Source: Planctomycetota bacterium
GTDB taxonomy: Bacteria > Planctomycetota > B15-G4
DNA length: 64,000 bases
Assembly: GCA_021604805.1 (NCBI GenBank)
Contig: BQJR01000004.1
Coordinates: 124,001-188,000, forward strand
Direction of reading: 5' to 3'
Shown: positions 44,541-55,741 of the stretch, piece by piece
Numbering within the stretch: the stretch's first letter is position 1
Layout of the letters: each line of letters opens with the position of its first letter
Position numbers and translations under genes: made by a program
Notes under the pieces: generated by a model
Seen by the model: only the letters and a program-made list of their open reading frames with translations
Told to the model about the DNA's origin: nothing
The model's database searches: none

Positions 44541-47498
44541 CTAGGGCAAGAACTCGATCTGCACCGCGTTGCTGAGTTCGTAACCGCCGATCTGGCTCGG
44601 GTCCGACGCGAGCGACTGCGCGAACACGGTGAGCGCGCCGCCGACCACACTGCCCGGCACCACGATGTTCACCACGCCCGACGCGTTCGCCTGCGAGCTC
44701 AACACGCTCGCGTACGGGAAGGGCAGGAGCATGCCGCCCTTGAAGGGCACCGGCGCGTTGCTGAGTCCGAGCACGTGGAACACCGTGGAGAACGCGCGCG
44801 CGTTCTCCACGTGGTAGGTCGCGCTGCCGCTCGCGTCGAGCGCATCGCCGCAGACGCTGAGCGCCAGGTTGCCCGGTCCGCCCGAACCGAGGTCGAGCTG
44901 ACAGATCACGGGGTTGTTGCAGTCGTCGAAGCCGCTGAGGTTCTGCTCCAGGAAGTCGGGCTGCAGGTTCGTGCCTTCGCTGAGGCCCACGATCGAGTCG
45001 GTGGAGTCGATGCCCAACCAGCTCATGCGCACCTCGTTGACCGGCGCGTAGAACAGCTCCACCTGGAAGGTGTTGCTGTTGTCCGAGCTGTACTCGGTGA
45101 CGCCGTCCCAGCTCACGACCAAGCGATCGGCGAGGGACTGCCAACGCACGGTGCCGATGTCGCTCGGGTTGAGGTCGTCGTAGAGCGGGGCCACGCGCGG
45201 GAGCTCGAAGTGCTCTTCGAGGGTCTCGTCGTAGTCACTGTCGCCGGCACCGAAGGTGAGGTAACCGTTGCTGCTCACGAACACGCTCGTGTAGTTCTGG
45301 CCGAAGAACTCGAAGGCCTTGCCGCCACCGAAGGCGATCTGCTCGTTGTCGTCGTCGTCGAACACGAAGGCCGTGCCGGAGAGCGAGCTGGGCAGGCTCA
45401 CGATCGGCTCCACGCAGGCGAGGTAGTTCTCGCTGCCGCCCGGCGTGAAGGTCGCGCTCATGCCGTCGAGATCGAAGTCGGACAGGAACTGCTCGGTGAA
45501 GTAGTCGGCCGCGTCGTCGGTGGCGAAGCTGTAGCAGGCGCCGCCGTTGTCATCGAGCGTGCTGTTGCCCGCCGTGTCCACGACCTCCACCGAGAAGAAG
45601 TAGGTGGTGCCGTTCTGCAAGCCGTCGAGGCCCACTTGTTGCGACGTGGCCGGGTTGCCCGTGGCGCTGGCGCTGTCGTTGAGCGCCCCGCACGACGTGC
45701 CGTAGTGCACCGTGGTGCTCACGGCTTCGCTCGCGCTCACGTCGACGTCGATCGAGAAGGCGGTCACACCCGAGGTGCTCACGCTGGCGACCATCGCCGG
45801 CGTGCAGTCGGTGCTGCCGAAGCTCTGCACCGTGGCGGGGCTGCCGCTGCCGGTGTCGGCGTCGTCGTAGGTGGCGGTGAGCGCCTCGCCGGGGCTCACG
45901 AGCAACACGCCCGGCGCGTCGATCGTGTTGAGCGACAAGGCGCCTTCGAAGCGCGCCGAACCGGGGCTGGTTTCGGTGAGCATCACGAGCTCGCCGCCCG
46001 GCTCACTCACCGACGTGACCAGGATGCTGATCGTCTCCACCATGCCGTCGTCGAGGTTGAGGCCGCAGTCGACCACGCGCAGCGGCACGCTCGCGGTGCA
46101 GGCGTAGCTGCCGCTGCCGAGGAAGGCCACCGTGCCGGCTTCGGCGCAGAGCGTGTTGAGCGAGATCGAGTCGGTGGTCATGGCGCCTGTGCCGAGCGGG
46201 TCGAGCCAATCGCTCAGGCGCGTGGAGGGCGTGCCGCCACCGTTCCAGGAGACCGCCACGCGGCCGTACCAGTCGGAGGTCTGGCTCGTGCAGGACGCGA
46301 AGCCGCCGTGCAACTGACCGATGATGCGGTGCTCGGGCGAGAACAGCGGCGAGCCCGAGGAGCCGGGTTCGGTCGTGCCGACATCCCAATCGGTGACGCG
46401 CACGTGCGTGCCGTCGCCCGGGATCGGCTCACTCAGGTAAGAGGTGATGCTCGTGGGTTGGAACTCGAAGCTGATGCGCTTCTCTTCCACTTGCGGGTGG
46501 TGGATCGCGATCGCTTCGGCGGTGGCGGAGTCGCTGCGGTCCCAACCGGCGTAGGCCACGTCCCAGGCCGGGTCGATCGGGTCTTCGATCTCCACCAGCG
46601 TCATGTCGCTCGGGTTGTAGTCGGCGCGGAAGATCACACCGCTGCTGAACTGCGAGAGGCTGCCGTCGCCAGCGCCACCGCTCGCGGGACTGAAGGCCGG
46701 GCGGCACACGCTGTTCTCGAAGTTCCAGTACACGACGACCGCCGCTTGGTTCGACGGCGAGATGCCGCAGTGATCGGCCGTGAGGAAGAAGGGCGTGAGC
46801 GAGTCGGCCGTGTCGTTGATCAGCGAGCCGCTGCACTGCTCGAAACCATTCAGCGTGTAGGCGCCCGACGCGGCGATCTCGAGCGGCCAGTCGTCGCCTT
46901 CGGGGCAGACCACGTCGATGTTGCAGGAACCCGACGAGTAGCTGGCGCTCGCAGGCGTGGTCGGCGCGAAGCCGCGGTAACCGTGGCCGATGCGCATGAG
47001 CGTGAGTTTCACGTCGTCGAAGCGCGTGCCGGGCACGGTGAGTTCGATGAGCACGTCGTCGCTGGGCAACACGGGCGTCCAGAGTTCACCGTGCGGTGAG
47101 TTGTCCGCCGACGTGAAGGGGCGGATGCGCGCGCTGCCGTCGGTGGCGCGCAGCACGAGCGAGGCGCCGTCGGGCAACTCGTACTCGGCGAAGGCGAAGT
47201 TCAGCGACGCAGCGCCGGGCGCCTGCACGCGCAGGGTCCAGACCATGGTGCCGTCGGGTTGCGCTTGCCACGTGCCGATCGTGTCGGGGTCGGCGTACAC
47301 GTCGACCGGCAACGCGAAGCGATACGGCTGGCCGGCGAGTTCGCGGCTGGTGTCTTCCTTGGCGAGCTCAGCGCGGTTCAAGGGCGCGAGACTGATCGTG
47401 TCGAGCTGCGTGAGCGGGTCGCTCTGCGCCAACGCGGAAGGTGCGAGCAAGCCAGCGAGCAACGCGCACGCGAGGCGCGCGGATCCGAGGTGCATCAT
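44541..47498 (-). CDS. Secreted trypsin-fold serine protease with fused beta domains
   Basis: A 985-residue exported protein (signal peptide ending in APSALAQ). Residues about 180-450 form an S1 protease like lysyl endopeptidase: SGSLINDTADSLTPFFLTADHC (His), NPSDMTLVEIED (Asp) and TEPGSSGSPLFS (Ser). Conserved cysteines suit disulfides. After it come Ig/fibronectin-like domains (TTVHYGTSCG, GLQNGTTYFFSVEVVDTAGN) and a jellyroll-like domain with VFVSSNGYLTFG. Residues 866-985 are the shared C-terminal domain (PFKGGMLLPFP, YELSNAV). GGAG seven bases before ATG 47498 supports the start. It likely digests extracellular protein. Confidence 0.85.
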   Translation of the reverse strand: MMHLGSARLACALLAGLLAPSALAQSDPLTQLDTISLAPLNRAELAKEDTSRELAGQPYRFALPVDVYADPDTIGTWQAQPDGTMVWTLRVQAPGAASLNFAFAEYELPDGASLVLRATDGSARIRPFTSADNSPHGELWTPVLPSDDVLIELTVPGTRFDDVKLTLMRIGHGYRGFAPTTPASASYSSGSCNIDVVCPEGDDWPLEIAASGAYTLNGFEQCSGSLINDTADSLTPFFLTADHCGISPSNQAAVVVYWNFENSVCRPAFSPASGGAGDGSLSQFSSGVIFRADYNPSDMTLVEIEDPIDPAWDVAYAGWDRSDSATAEAIAIHHPQVEEKRISFEFQPTSITSYLSEPIPGDGTHVRVTDWDVGTTEPGSSGSPLFSPEHRIIGQLHGGFASCTSQTSDWYGRVAVSWNGGGTPSTRLSDWLDPLGTGAMTTDSISLNTLCAEAGTVAFLGSGSYACTASVPLRVVDCGLNLDDGMVETISILVTSVSEPGGELVMLTETSPGSARFEGALSLNTIDAPGVLLVSPGEALTATYDDADTGSGSPATVQSFGSTDCTPAMVASVSTSGVTAFSIDVDVSASEAVSTTVHYGTSCGALNDSASATGNPATSQQVGLDGLQNGTTYFFSVEVVDTAGNSTLDDNGGACYSFATDDAADYFTEQFLSDFDLDGMSATFTPGGSENYLACVEPIVSLPSSLSGTAFVFDDDDNEQIAFGGGKAFEFFGQNYTSVFVSSNGYLTFGAGDSDYDETLEEHFELPRVAPLYDDLNPSDIGTVRWQSLADRLVVSWDGVTEYSSDNSNTFQVELFYAPVNEVRMSWLGIDSTDSIVGLSEGTNLQPDFLEQNLSGFDDCNNPVICQLDLGSGGPGNLALSVCGDALDASGSATYHVENARAFSTVFHVLGLSNAPVPFKGGMLLPFPYASVLSSQANASGVVNIVVPGSVVGGALTVFAQSLASDPSQIGGYELSNAVQIEFLP

Positions 47499-47703
47499 CG
47501 AAGGACTCCGGGGTCGAACCGGGCCCTGCGTGCCGTGGCGCAGCGCCACGCACGGGGAGGGACGACAGCGCCCGGTGCGCAAAACGTATCACTGATCCAC
47601 GATTCCCGCCGGGCGTTGGGGCATGCACCCCAAGCTCATCGACATCCTGCCGCGCGCAGCAGGGAGCGTCGCGGCAGCCTCGGCTGAGTCGGGGTCTGCC
47701 GAG

Positions 47704-48357
47704 CTAGTCGTCCCATTCTCCGTGCACGGGATCGAAGCGCACACCCACGGCGCGCAGGTACACGCGTGCGGCGTCTTGCCAGTTGTTGCCGTCGGTGGGA
47801 TCGGAGCCGAGTGCGCGGTTCATGTATGCCAGGCCGGCGCGAGGACGGTTCTGCGTCTTGGTCAGCAAGTCCCAACCGAGGTAGCGCTGGGCGCGGCCGT
47901 ACTGCGGGTGCTGCTCATCGACGCCGCTGAGCAACGCGAGGGCTTCTTCGTAGCGGCCCTCGTGGTACGCCCAGCGCCCCATGCTGAAGGGGTCGTTGGG
48001 GTCGGGCGGCGGCGGCCAGCTGGTGAGCAGGATCTCGGGCTCGCTGCTGTCGCCACGGAGGGCGCCGACAGGAGCGCTGTCAGTGGACGAGTCGGCGTCG
48101 CGCCCGGCCTCGGCGGCAGCGCCGGGCATCGCAGCGCGCTCGACCTCGGCGGGTCTCGGCTCGAAGTCGCCACGCTCGAGGCGCTCGAGATAGGAGGCGA
48201 AGGCCAGCGTCTCACCGCTCGGCAAGGTGATCGCCTGGGCCGCGAAGTCCTGCGGGCGCAGCACTTCCGGCTCCGCGAGCAAGTTCGCCACCGCCACCAA
48301 GACCAGCACCACGACCACGAGCGGGATCAACACCCAACGCACGACACGTTTCAGCAT
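47704..48357 (-). CDS. Membrane-anchored TPR-like protein
   Basis: A 217-residue protein with one N-terminal membrane helix (about residues 7-26: VLIPLVVVVLVLVAVANLL). An acidic, low-complexity middle follows. A C-terminal helical region holds degenerate TPR-like repeats: GRWAYHEGRYEEALALLSGV and RAGLAYMNRALGSDPTDGNNW. It ends in HGEWDD. No enzymatic motif is seen. It could be a scaffold facing the periplasm. It lies downstream of no close partner; the protease gene ahead of it on the same strand is 205 bases away, across a stretch with no gene. Confidence 0.65.
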   Translation of the reverse strand: MLKRVVRWVLIPLVVVVLVLVAVANLLAEPEVLRPQDFAAQAITLPSGETLAFASYLERLERGDFEPRPAEVERAAMPGAAAEAGRDADSSTDSAPVGALRGDSSEPEILLTSWPPPPDPNDPFSMGRWAYHEGRYEEALALLSGVDEQHPQYGRAQRYLGWDLLTKTQNRPRAGLAYMNRALGSDPTDGNNWQDAARVYLRAVGVRFDPVHGEWDD

Positions 48358-48591
48358 CTGAGCACCTCTTCGTTCGCCCCTCACGACACGCGCAACGCCA
48401 GCCCGGCGAGCGCGACACCCTGCGGACAGAGCACCTGCCGCGCGACAACGCTGCAGTTGCCGCCCTCCTTGGGAGCCGCGCGCTTCCACTTACGCACCCA
48501 CTTCACGCGGCCCCACGACGTCCACGCAAGCCCGCGACCGCCGACCAGCTGCGCAGCCCGTGCACCCCCATGATGCCGCGTGCCCAATCGC

Positions 48592-48597
48592 TATGCT
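48592..48597 (+). promoter_or_regulatory. -10-like TATGCT directly upstream of the DUF819 gene
   Basis: TATGCT lies six bases before ATG 48604, the same hexamer and nearly the same spacing as before the YceH gene. If real, the mRNA would be leaderless. The 246-base gap 48358-48603 otherwise shows no gene. Confidence 0.35.
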
Positions 48598-48603
48598 CCG
48601 GCG

Positions 48604-49794
48604 ATGCCGCTGCTGAGCTCCCCACTCTCTGTGATCGCCGTGCTCTGCGGCGCCATCTTCCTGTCGGAGTGGCTGGTTCGACGCACTTGGCTGCGGCACG
48701 TGGGCAGCTCGATGGTGGTGATCGTGGTGGCCTCACTGCTGGCCAACGCACGCGTGATCCCGACCTACGAGAGCGGCCGCGAGATCTACGACGTGCTCAT
48801 GGGCGACGTGATCGGCCTGGCGATCTTCTGGCTCATGCTCAAGGTGCGCCTGCGCGAGTTGCGTCGCGCCGGCCCGCAGATGTTGGGCCTGTTCGCCATC
48901 GGCGCGCTGGGCATCGCGATCGGCGTGGTCGTGGGCCTCTGGGTGGTCGACGGCCCGACGCGCTTCGGTGAACACTCCGCCGGTCTCGGCGCGATGTTCG
49001 TCGGCACGTACACCGGCGGCAGCGTGAACTTCAACACGATGGCGGAGGCTTTCGGCGTGTCGAGCGCACCGGCGCTCTACGCGGGCGCCGCCGTCGTCGA
49101 CAGCTTGATGACCACGGTGTGGATGATCGCGGGCGTGGTGATCCCGCGCACGCTGCGGTCGCGGGCGGCGAGCACGACCGCACCGAACGCCGACGCATCA
49201 CCCGCCGCGCAACCCGACCTCGGCGTGGACGAAGACAGCGAAACGCTGCACCCCAGCGACATCGCGCTCACGCTCGCTGCGGGCGCGGCCGCCTTGTCGG
49301 TTTCGCAAGCCTTGTCCACCTGGCTGAAGACCGCATCCGGGCTCACGCTGCACCCGCTCCTGATCGTGACGGCGCTCGCGCTCGTCGTGGCGCAGTTGCC
49401 CTTCGCGGCGCGACTGCGCGGCACCCGCACGCTGGGCATGTTCGCGGTGCTCTTGTTCCTCGCCGCCATCGGCGCGCTCTGCGACATCGACGCGCTGATG
49501 CAAGTGGGCAGCGTGGGCGGCTGGCTGTTCCTGTTCGTGTTGATCACGTTCGCCGTGCACGGCTTGCTGTGCTTCGGCGCGGCGAGACTCTTCGGCATCG
49601 AACCCGAGGTCGCCGCCGTGGCCAGCCAGGCCAACGTGGGCGGCGGCTCCACGGCGCTGGCCCTGGCGCGCAGCCTCGGGCGCAGCGACCTCGTGCTGCC
49701 GGGTTTGCTCGTGGGCAACCTCGGCACGGCCGCGGGCAGCGTGATCGGCAGCGCGGTCGGGCACTTCGTGCTGGGCGGCGAGCTGGTCGGTTAG
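48604..49794 (+). CDS. DUF819 family membrane protein
   Basis: A 396-residue integral membrane protein with about ten helices and the DUF819 signature: a glycine-rich GAMFVGTYTGGSVNFNTMAEAF segment in the first half, ALYAGAAVVDSLMTTVWM, and the later ASQANVGGGSTALALA segment in the second half. The two halves look like an inverted repeat typical of transporters. The substrate is unknown. It is convergent with the VCBS/UnbV gene, overlapping it by four bases at the stops. GTG 48580 would add eight residues and is less likely. Confidence 0.9.
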   Translation: MPLLSSPLSVIAVLCGAIFLSEWLVRRTWLRHVGSSMVVIVVASLLANARVIPTYESGREIYDVLMGDVIGLAIFWLMLKVRLRELRRAGPQMLGLFAIGALGIAIGVVVGLWVVDGPTRFGEHSAGLGAMFVGTYTGGSVNFNTMAEAFGVSSAPALYAGAAVVDSLMTTVWMIAGVVIPRTLRSRAASTTAPNADASPAAQPDLGVDEDSETLHPSDIALTLAAGAAALSVSQALSTWLKTASGLTLHPLLIVTALALVVAQLPFAARLRGTRTLGMFAVLLFLAAIGALCDIDALMQVGSVGGWLFLFVLITFAVHGLLCFGAARLFGIEPEVAAVASQANVGGGSTALALARSLGRSDLVLPGLLVGNLGTAAGSVIGSAVGHFVLGGELVG

Positions 49795-52103
49795 CGCCGC
49801 TCGCTGGCGCGCAACTCCACGTAGCTGCGTGGCTCGGGTTCCAGGTGGAGCACGCGACCGCCGTCGGCCCAGGTGACTTCGAGACGGTCCACGCTCTCGC
49901 TGCCCAGCCCGAAGATCACGGCGCTGTCGTGCTGCGTGCGATGCGAGTCGCCGCTCGTGATGAGCTGACGTTGCACGCGCCCGGAGCTGTCCGTCACGCG
50001 CAAGGTGGCGCCGAGCGGCGAGCTGTTCGGCGCGTCGGCGAGCAAGCGCACACCCAGCCAGTTCCCTGGGGACGGGAAACGGTTGCCGTACACGTGCAAC
50101 ACGTCGTGACGATCCGGCGCTTGCGTGCGCTCGATCACGAGGAGGTCGGCGCGGCCGTCGTTGTCGAAGTCGGCGCTGGCGGCGGCGCGCGCGTCGAAGG
50201 CCTGCGCGATGCCGAACAGGAAACCGGTGCTGACCCAGTCGCTGCCCATGCGCTGCAACAGCGTGTTCTTCTCGTAGCCGTTCCACGAGGCCTGACCGGA
50301 CACGAGCGGCTGCATCACCCGGCCGAAGAGTTCGCGCAGTTCAGGGTCGGGGGCGGAGGTGCCGTCGTAGAGATCGTGCGTCCAGAAGGTGGTGCAGTAG
50401 TCGGCGGCGGAAGCGCCCGTGACGTGACCGTTCACCACGAAGAGCTCGCGGTCGCCGTCGTTCTCCAGGTCGAAGTCGGTCGTGCCCCAGGACCAGCCCG
50501 TGCGCGCGAGGCGATCGTTGTTCGACGCGACCTCGTAGCGCCCGCCGCCCTGGCCGAGGTACAGGCGGTTGCCGTAGCCCATGCCGGCGCGACGTTCGCG
50601 GTAGGTGATGGCGTCGTCGCGCCCGAGGCCGAGTTGATCCAGGCGCCGCGCCGTCGTGGAACTCATGCCGACCACGAGGAAGTCGAGCAGGCCGTCGTTG
50701 TTCGCGTCGGTGAAGGTGTGCGACATGCCGAAGGTGTCGTGGCCGTCGCCGAAGCGTTCCGCGGTCACGTCGGCGAAGTGCCCGCTGCCGTCGTTGAGGT
50801 ACATGTCGAAGCCGGCGAAGTCGCTCACCACGAGCAGGTCGAGGTCGGCGTCGTCATCGAGGTCCACGAAGGACGCCGAGTAGGTGCGACGCAAACGCTT
50901 CGCCGCGAGACCGGCGGCCTGCGTGTTGTCCACGAAGCGCCCGTCGCCCATGTTCACGAGCAGGTACGACGGGTAGCCGTCGTTCGCGTCGTAGAAAGGG
51001 GTCGGCATCTGGCCGTCCACGTAAGGCAGCTTGTACTGGCCGAGGAAGATGTCGAGGTCGCCGTCGGCATCGATGTCGCCCGCGGTGATCGCCATCGGGC
51101 GCGTGAGCGCGGGCGCCACGGCGTCGAGCGACTGGGGATCCACGAAGACACCTTGCTCGCGACGCGTGAACAGTTGCGGCAGGCCGTCGTTCGCGGCGCT
51201 GAGCAGATCGAGCGCGCCATCGCCGTTGAAGTCGGCGAGCAGCGCAGCGTCCATCGCGATCGCCTCCTCGCACAAGCGCTCGTGACGGAAGCTGCCGTCG
51301 CCCTGATTGAAGCTCACGCGGTTGGCGGCGGCCTGCACGATGTCGGTGAAGCCGTCGCCGTCCAGGTCGCGCAACAGGATCGGCTCGAGCAGCCCGGAGC
51401 GCGCGCCGTCACGCGGAGCGGGCCACGCGGCGAGCTCCTGGAACACGGGCGCGCCGGCGCGCTGCAAGAGTTCCAGACGCGACACGCTCATGGCGACGGG
51501 TTCCGCGGGCGCGCGACCGACTTGCGCGGCCCACTCGATCGACAAGTCGCCGCGCAGGATCATGCGCAGACCTTCCGAGGCGCGGCTGACGTGCAGCGCG
51601 AAGGAGATGCTGGAACGCGCGGCGCTGTCGCGCGACGCGGGCTCGAAGCGCGAGTGATGCCACTCGGTCTCGTGCACCACGAAGCCCTGCTGGCTGAGCG
51701 ACGCGGCCAAGCTGCTGGCGCCGGCGCGATCGAGCGTGTCGCCCTGCGCCTGCATCTCCCGACGCTCCACGCCGTGCTCCAAAGCCACGGGCGCACCGAG
51801 CTGCGCGAGTTGCAAGCTGGTGAACGGCGCGGCAGCCATGCTCGCCAACTTGTCGGAGGAGCCGCGCAGCTCGTCCCACAACCTCACGATGGTGGCTTCG
51901 TGACGCTGCGCTTCGACTTCGTCGGCCCACACGGTGGCATCGCGGGCGGCGCGCGCTTGGGCTCGACTCAGCTCGGCATCGCGCTCGCTTGCGCGTCCAT
52001 CGCAGGCGGACGCGAGGACGGGAACCATGCACAACAGCAGCAATCGCCACACGGACCGCGTCGGGGGCGCGGCCCGACGACGTCGGGGTCTTCGGGGGAA
52101 CAT
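49791..52103 (-). CDS. VCBS/FG-GAP repeat lipoprotein with ASPIC/UnbV domain
   Basis: A 770-residue lipoprotein; after an arginine-rich start, the lipobox is VLASAC (about Cys34). Residues 35-230 are helical, without repeats. Residues about 245-680 contain VCBS/FG-GAP units: RDLDGDGFTDIVQA, ADFNGDGALDLLSA, GDIDADGDLDIFLG, FDLENDGDRELFVV and ADFDNDGRADLLVI. Residues about 685-765 are an ASPIC/UnbV domain (NWLGVRLL, LGATLRVT, LGSESVDRLEVTWADG). Probably a surface-exposed beta-propeller protein. No enzymatic function is known for this class. Confidence 0.87.
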   Translation of the reverse strand: MFPRRPRRRRAAPPTRSVWRLLLLCMVPVLASACDGRASERDAELSRAQARAARDATVWADEVEAQRHEATIVRLWDELRGSSDKLASMAAAPFTSLQLAQLGAPVALEHGVERREMQAQGDTLDRAGASSLAASLSQQGFVVHETEWHHSRFEPASRDSAARSSISFALHVSRASEGLRMILRGDLSIEWAAQVGRAPAEPVAMSVSRLELLQRAGAPVFQELAAWPAPRDGARSGLLEPILLRDLDGDGFTDIVQAAANRVSFNQGDGSFRHERLCEEAIAMDAALLADFNGDGALDLLSAANDGLPQLFTRREQGVFVDPQSLDAVAPALTRPMAITAGDIDADGDLDIFLGQYKLPYVDGQMPTPFYDANDGYPSYLLVNMGDGRFVDNTQAAGLAAKRLRRTYSASFVDLDDDADLDLLVVSDFAGFDMYLNDGSGHFADVTAERFGDGHDTFGMSHTFTDANNDGLLDFLVVGMSSTTARRLDQLGLGRDDAITYRERRAGMGYGNRLYLGQGGGRYEVASNNDRLARTGWSWGTTDFDLENDGDRELFVVNGHVTGASAADYCTTFWTHDLYDGTSAPDPELRELFGRVMQPLVSGQASWNGYEKNTLLQRMGSDWVSTGFLFGIAQAFDARAAASADFDNDGRADLLVIERTQAPDRHDVLHVYGNRFPSPGNWLGVRLLADAPNSSPLGATLRVTDSSGRVQRQLITSGDSHRTQHDSAVIFGLGSESVDRLEVTWADGGRVLHLEPEPRSYVELRASERR

Positions 52104-52163
52104 GCCCCGAGTGTCGGCACCCGCGCGCGGCGGTGCAAGCGTCGAGCCACTCGCGGGGCCGCT

Positions 52164-53375
52164 TCAGGGAGCGCGCGGACCGAACAGGAAGCCGCGCATC
52201 ACGATGTAGTGAAGGGACGCGCTGTTCGCGATGTCCTCGAGCGGGTTGGCGTGCAGCAGCAGCATGTCGGCGCGCAAGCCCACGCGCAGGCTGCCGAACT
52301 CGCGCTCGCGACCGAGGAAGCACGCGGCGCCGTGGGTGGCCATGCGCAACACGTCGGCGGCGGGCAGGCCGGCGTCGACCAGCGCGCGCAACTCGCCGTG
52401 CAAACCGCTGCCGGGTTGTTGCGGCCAGTCGCGGAAGGCGAAGTTCGAGCCCACGAGCAGCGGCACACCGGCGGCGTGCGCGCGGGCCACGACCTGGCGC
52501 GCGCGGGCGAGTTGCGCGTCGCTGTCGGGATCGGCGCCGCGCGCTTCGAGCGCCGCTTGCATGCCGAAGAGCGCGGGTGTCAGCCAGGCGTCGTGCGCGC
52601 GGAAGGCGGCGAAGGTCGTGTCGAGTGCCGCGTCGTCGAGCGACAAGAACGACTCCACGTGCTCCACGCTCTTGAGCCCGAGCTCCACGGCTTGCTGCGG
52701 CGAGAGCCCGGCTGGCACGTGACCCACGGCCACACGATCCAGCGCCGCGGCCTGCGCCACGATCGCGCGCACGACCTCGGACTCGATCTTCGGCTGGACC
52801 TTCAGGAAGTCGACGCCGCGCTCCACGAGCGCGCGCACCGCCGCCGCCGCCTGCTCCGGCCCGTCGACGTGTTCGCGGTGCTCGCCACCCGCCGCCGAGC
52901 CTTCGAGGAAGGGGCCGCAGAGCAGCAGGTCGGGGCCCAGGCGGTCGCCGCGCCGGGTGGCGTCGCGGAGGGCGAGTTGCGCGTCGAGGTCACCGCCCAT
53001 GTCGCGTGCCGTCGTCACCCCGGCATCCACGAGTTTCACGAGCGCGTCGTCGCCCCAGTGCGTGATGTGCGTGTGAGCGTCGATCAAGCCGGGCATGAGG
53101 AAGTGACCTTCGCCGGGCACGATCTCCGCGTGCGACGGCAGCTCGAGCGTGCCGCGCGGGCCGATCGCCGCGATGCGATCGCCGACCACGAGCACGCTCT
53201 GGCCGGGCAGCGGCGTGTCGCTCAAGCCATCGAAGAGCACCACGTCCTGGATCACGAAGGCGCGCTCGAAGAGTGGGGCTTCGCTGCGCGGGGCCGGGTC
53301 GTCGGAGGCGACGGGATCGGGCGAGCAGGCGGCGAGCAGCGCGAGGGCCAGGAGACGGGCGATCAGGCGGGACAT
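52164..53375 (-). CDS. Amidohydrolase-family lipoprotein with altered metal-site residue
   Basis: A 403-residue lipoprotein (lipobox LLAAC, Cys17). The amidohydrolase fold is seen in MPGLIDAHTH (H101, H103), the likely bridging lysine region FLKVQPK (K192), VGHVPAG (H219) and VEHVESF (H239). At the last strand, imidazolonepropionase-like enzymes normally have GTD or GSD with the catalytic aspartate. Here the sequence is LLVGSNFAF, with Asn311 in its place. The protein may be inactive, or use a different geometry. ATG 53375 is chosen: GGAG is nine bases upstream. Gene order with its neighbours gives no substrate clue. Confidence 0.85.
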   Translation of the reverse strand: MSRLIARLLALALLAACSPDPVASDDPAPRSEAPLFERAFVIQDVVLFDGLSDTPLPGQSVLVVGDRIAAIGPRGTLELPSHAEIVPGEGHFLMPGLIDAHTHITHWGDDALVKLVDAGVTTARDMGGDLDAQLALRDATRRGDRLGPDLLLCGPFLEGSAAGGEHREHVDGPEQAAAAVRALVERGVDFLKVQPKIESEVVRAIVAQAAALDRVAVGHVPAGLSPQQAVELGLKSVEHVESFLSLDDAALDTTFAAFRAHDAWLTPALFGMQAALEARGADPDSDAQLARARQVVARAHAAGVPLLVGSNFAFRDWPQQPGSGLHGELRALVDAGLPAADVLRMATHGAACFLGREREFGSLRVGLRADMLLLHANPLEDIANSASLHYIVMRGFLFGPRAP

Positions 53376-53442
53376 CGTGGGCACTCCGCAGACAGGTCTC
53401 AGATCGCGCTCAGCTTAGCGATCACTCCGCGCGCGCGATCGC

Positions 53443-53448
53443 TAACAT
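53443..53448 (+). promoter_or_regulatory. -10-like TAACAT directly upstream of the rhodanese gene
   Basis: TAACAT lies eight bases before ATG 53457 in an 81-base divergent gap. There is no Shine-Dalgarno sequence. A possible leaderless start, as at other genes here. Confidence 0.3.
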
Positions 53449-53456
53449 GGCGCGCC

Positions 53457-53771
53457 ATGGAAATCCCCGAGATCGACACCGACACCGCCGCGGCCCTGCT
53501 CGCCGACGGCAAGACCCTGTTCATGGACGTGCGCGACGGCGGCAGCTACGCCGCGGCGCACATCCCCGGCGCCGTGCACGTGAGCGACGAGAACATCGCC
53601 GCGTTCCTCGCAGACACTGACCGCGCGCAGAAGGTCGTGGTGTATTGCTACCACGGCAACGCCAGCCGCGGCGGCACGGGCTACCTGCTCTCGAACGGCT
53701 TCACCGACGTGGCCAGCATGTCGGGCGGCTTCGAAGCATGGCGCGGGCATCACCCGCACGAGAGCGCCTGA
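53457..53771 (+). CDS. Single-domain rhodanese (GlpE-like)
   Basis: A 104-residue cytoplasmic sulfurtransferase. Rhodanese motifs include FMDVRDGGSYAAAHIPGAVH, and the active-site loop YCYHGNASRG with the catalytic cysteine, followed by GFTDVASMSGGFEAWRG. Its length matches GlpE. It would move sulfane sulfur between thiosulfate or persulfides and acceptors such as cyanide or thioredoxin. It lies 13 bases before the ABC-F gene, on the same strand. Confidence 0.92.
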   Translation: MEIPEIDTDTAAALLADGKTLFMDVRDGGSYAAAHIPGAVHVSDENIAAFLADTDRAQKVVVYCYHGNASRGGTGYLLSNGFTDVASMSGGFEAWRGHHPHESA

Positions 53772-53784
53772 CGCACAGCTCGCG

Positions 53785-55626
<1,842 letters not shown>

Positions 55627-55673
55627 GGCGGGCGGCGCGGAACGCCGAGTCCACTGCCACGCTGCACGGCGCC

Positions 55674-55702
55674 CCGACAGGTTCACGAACTCGTGATATG
55701 TT
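55674..55702 (+). promoter_or_regulatory. Probable promoter of the unknown envelope operon
   Basis: CCGACA (55674-55679), a 17-base spacer and TATGTT (55697-55702) precede the operon, giving a leader of about 35 bases. The spacer includes the inverted repeat CACGA-AC-TCGTG (55684-55695), a possible binding site. Confidence 0.45.
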
Positions 55703-55741
55703 CGGTCGCGTCAAGCAGTGGGACTGAGCAGGGGACCGCAG

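Noticed and set aside
49119..53771. A 1550-codon open frame on the plus strand.
   Set aside because: It runs antisense to the UnbV lipoprotein and amidohydrolase genes, and its sequence is low in motifs and rich in Ala/Val/His/Arg. Only its last 104 codons, from ATG 53457, are a real gene (rhodanese). The long frame is a by-product of GC-rich third positions.
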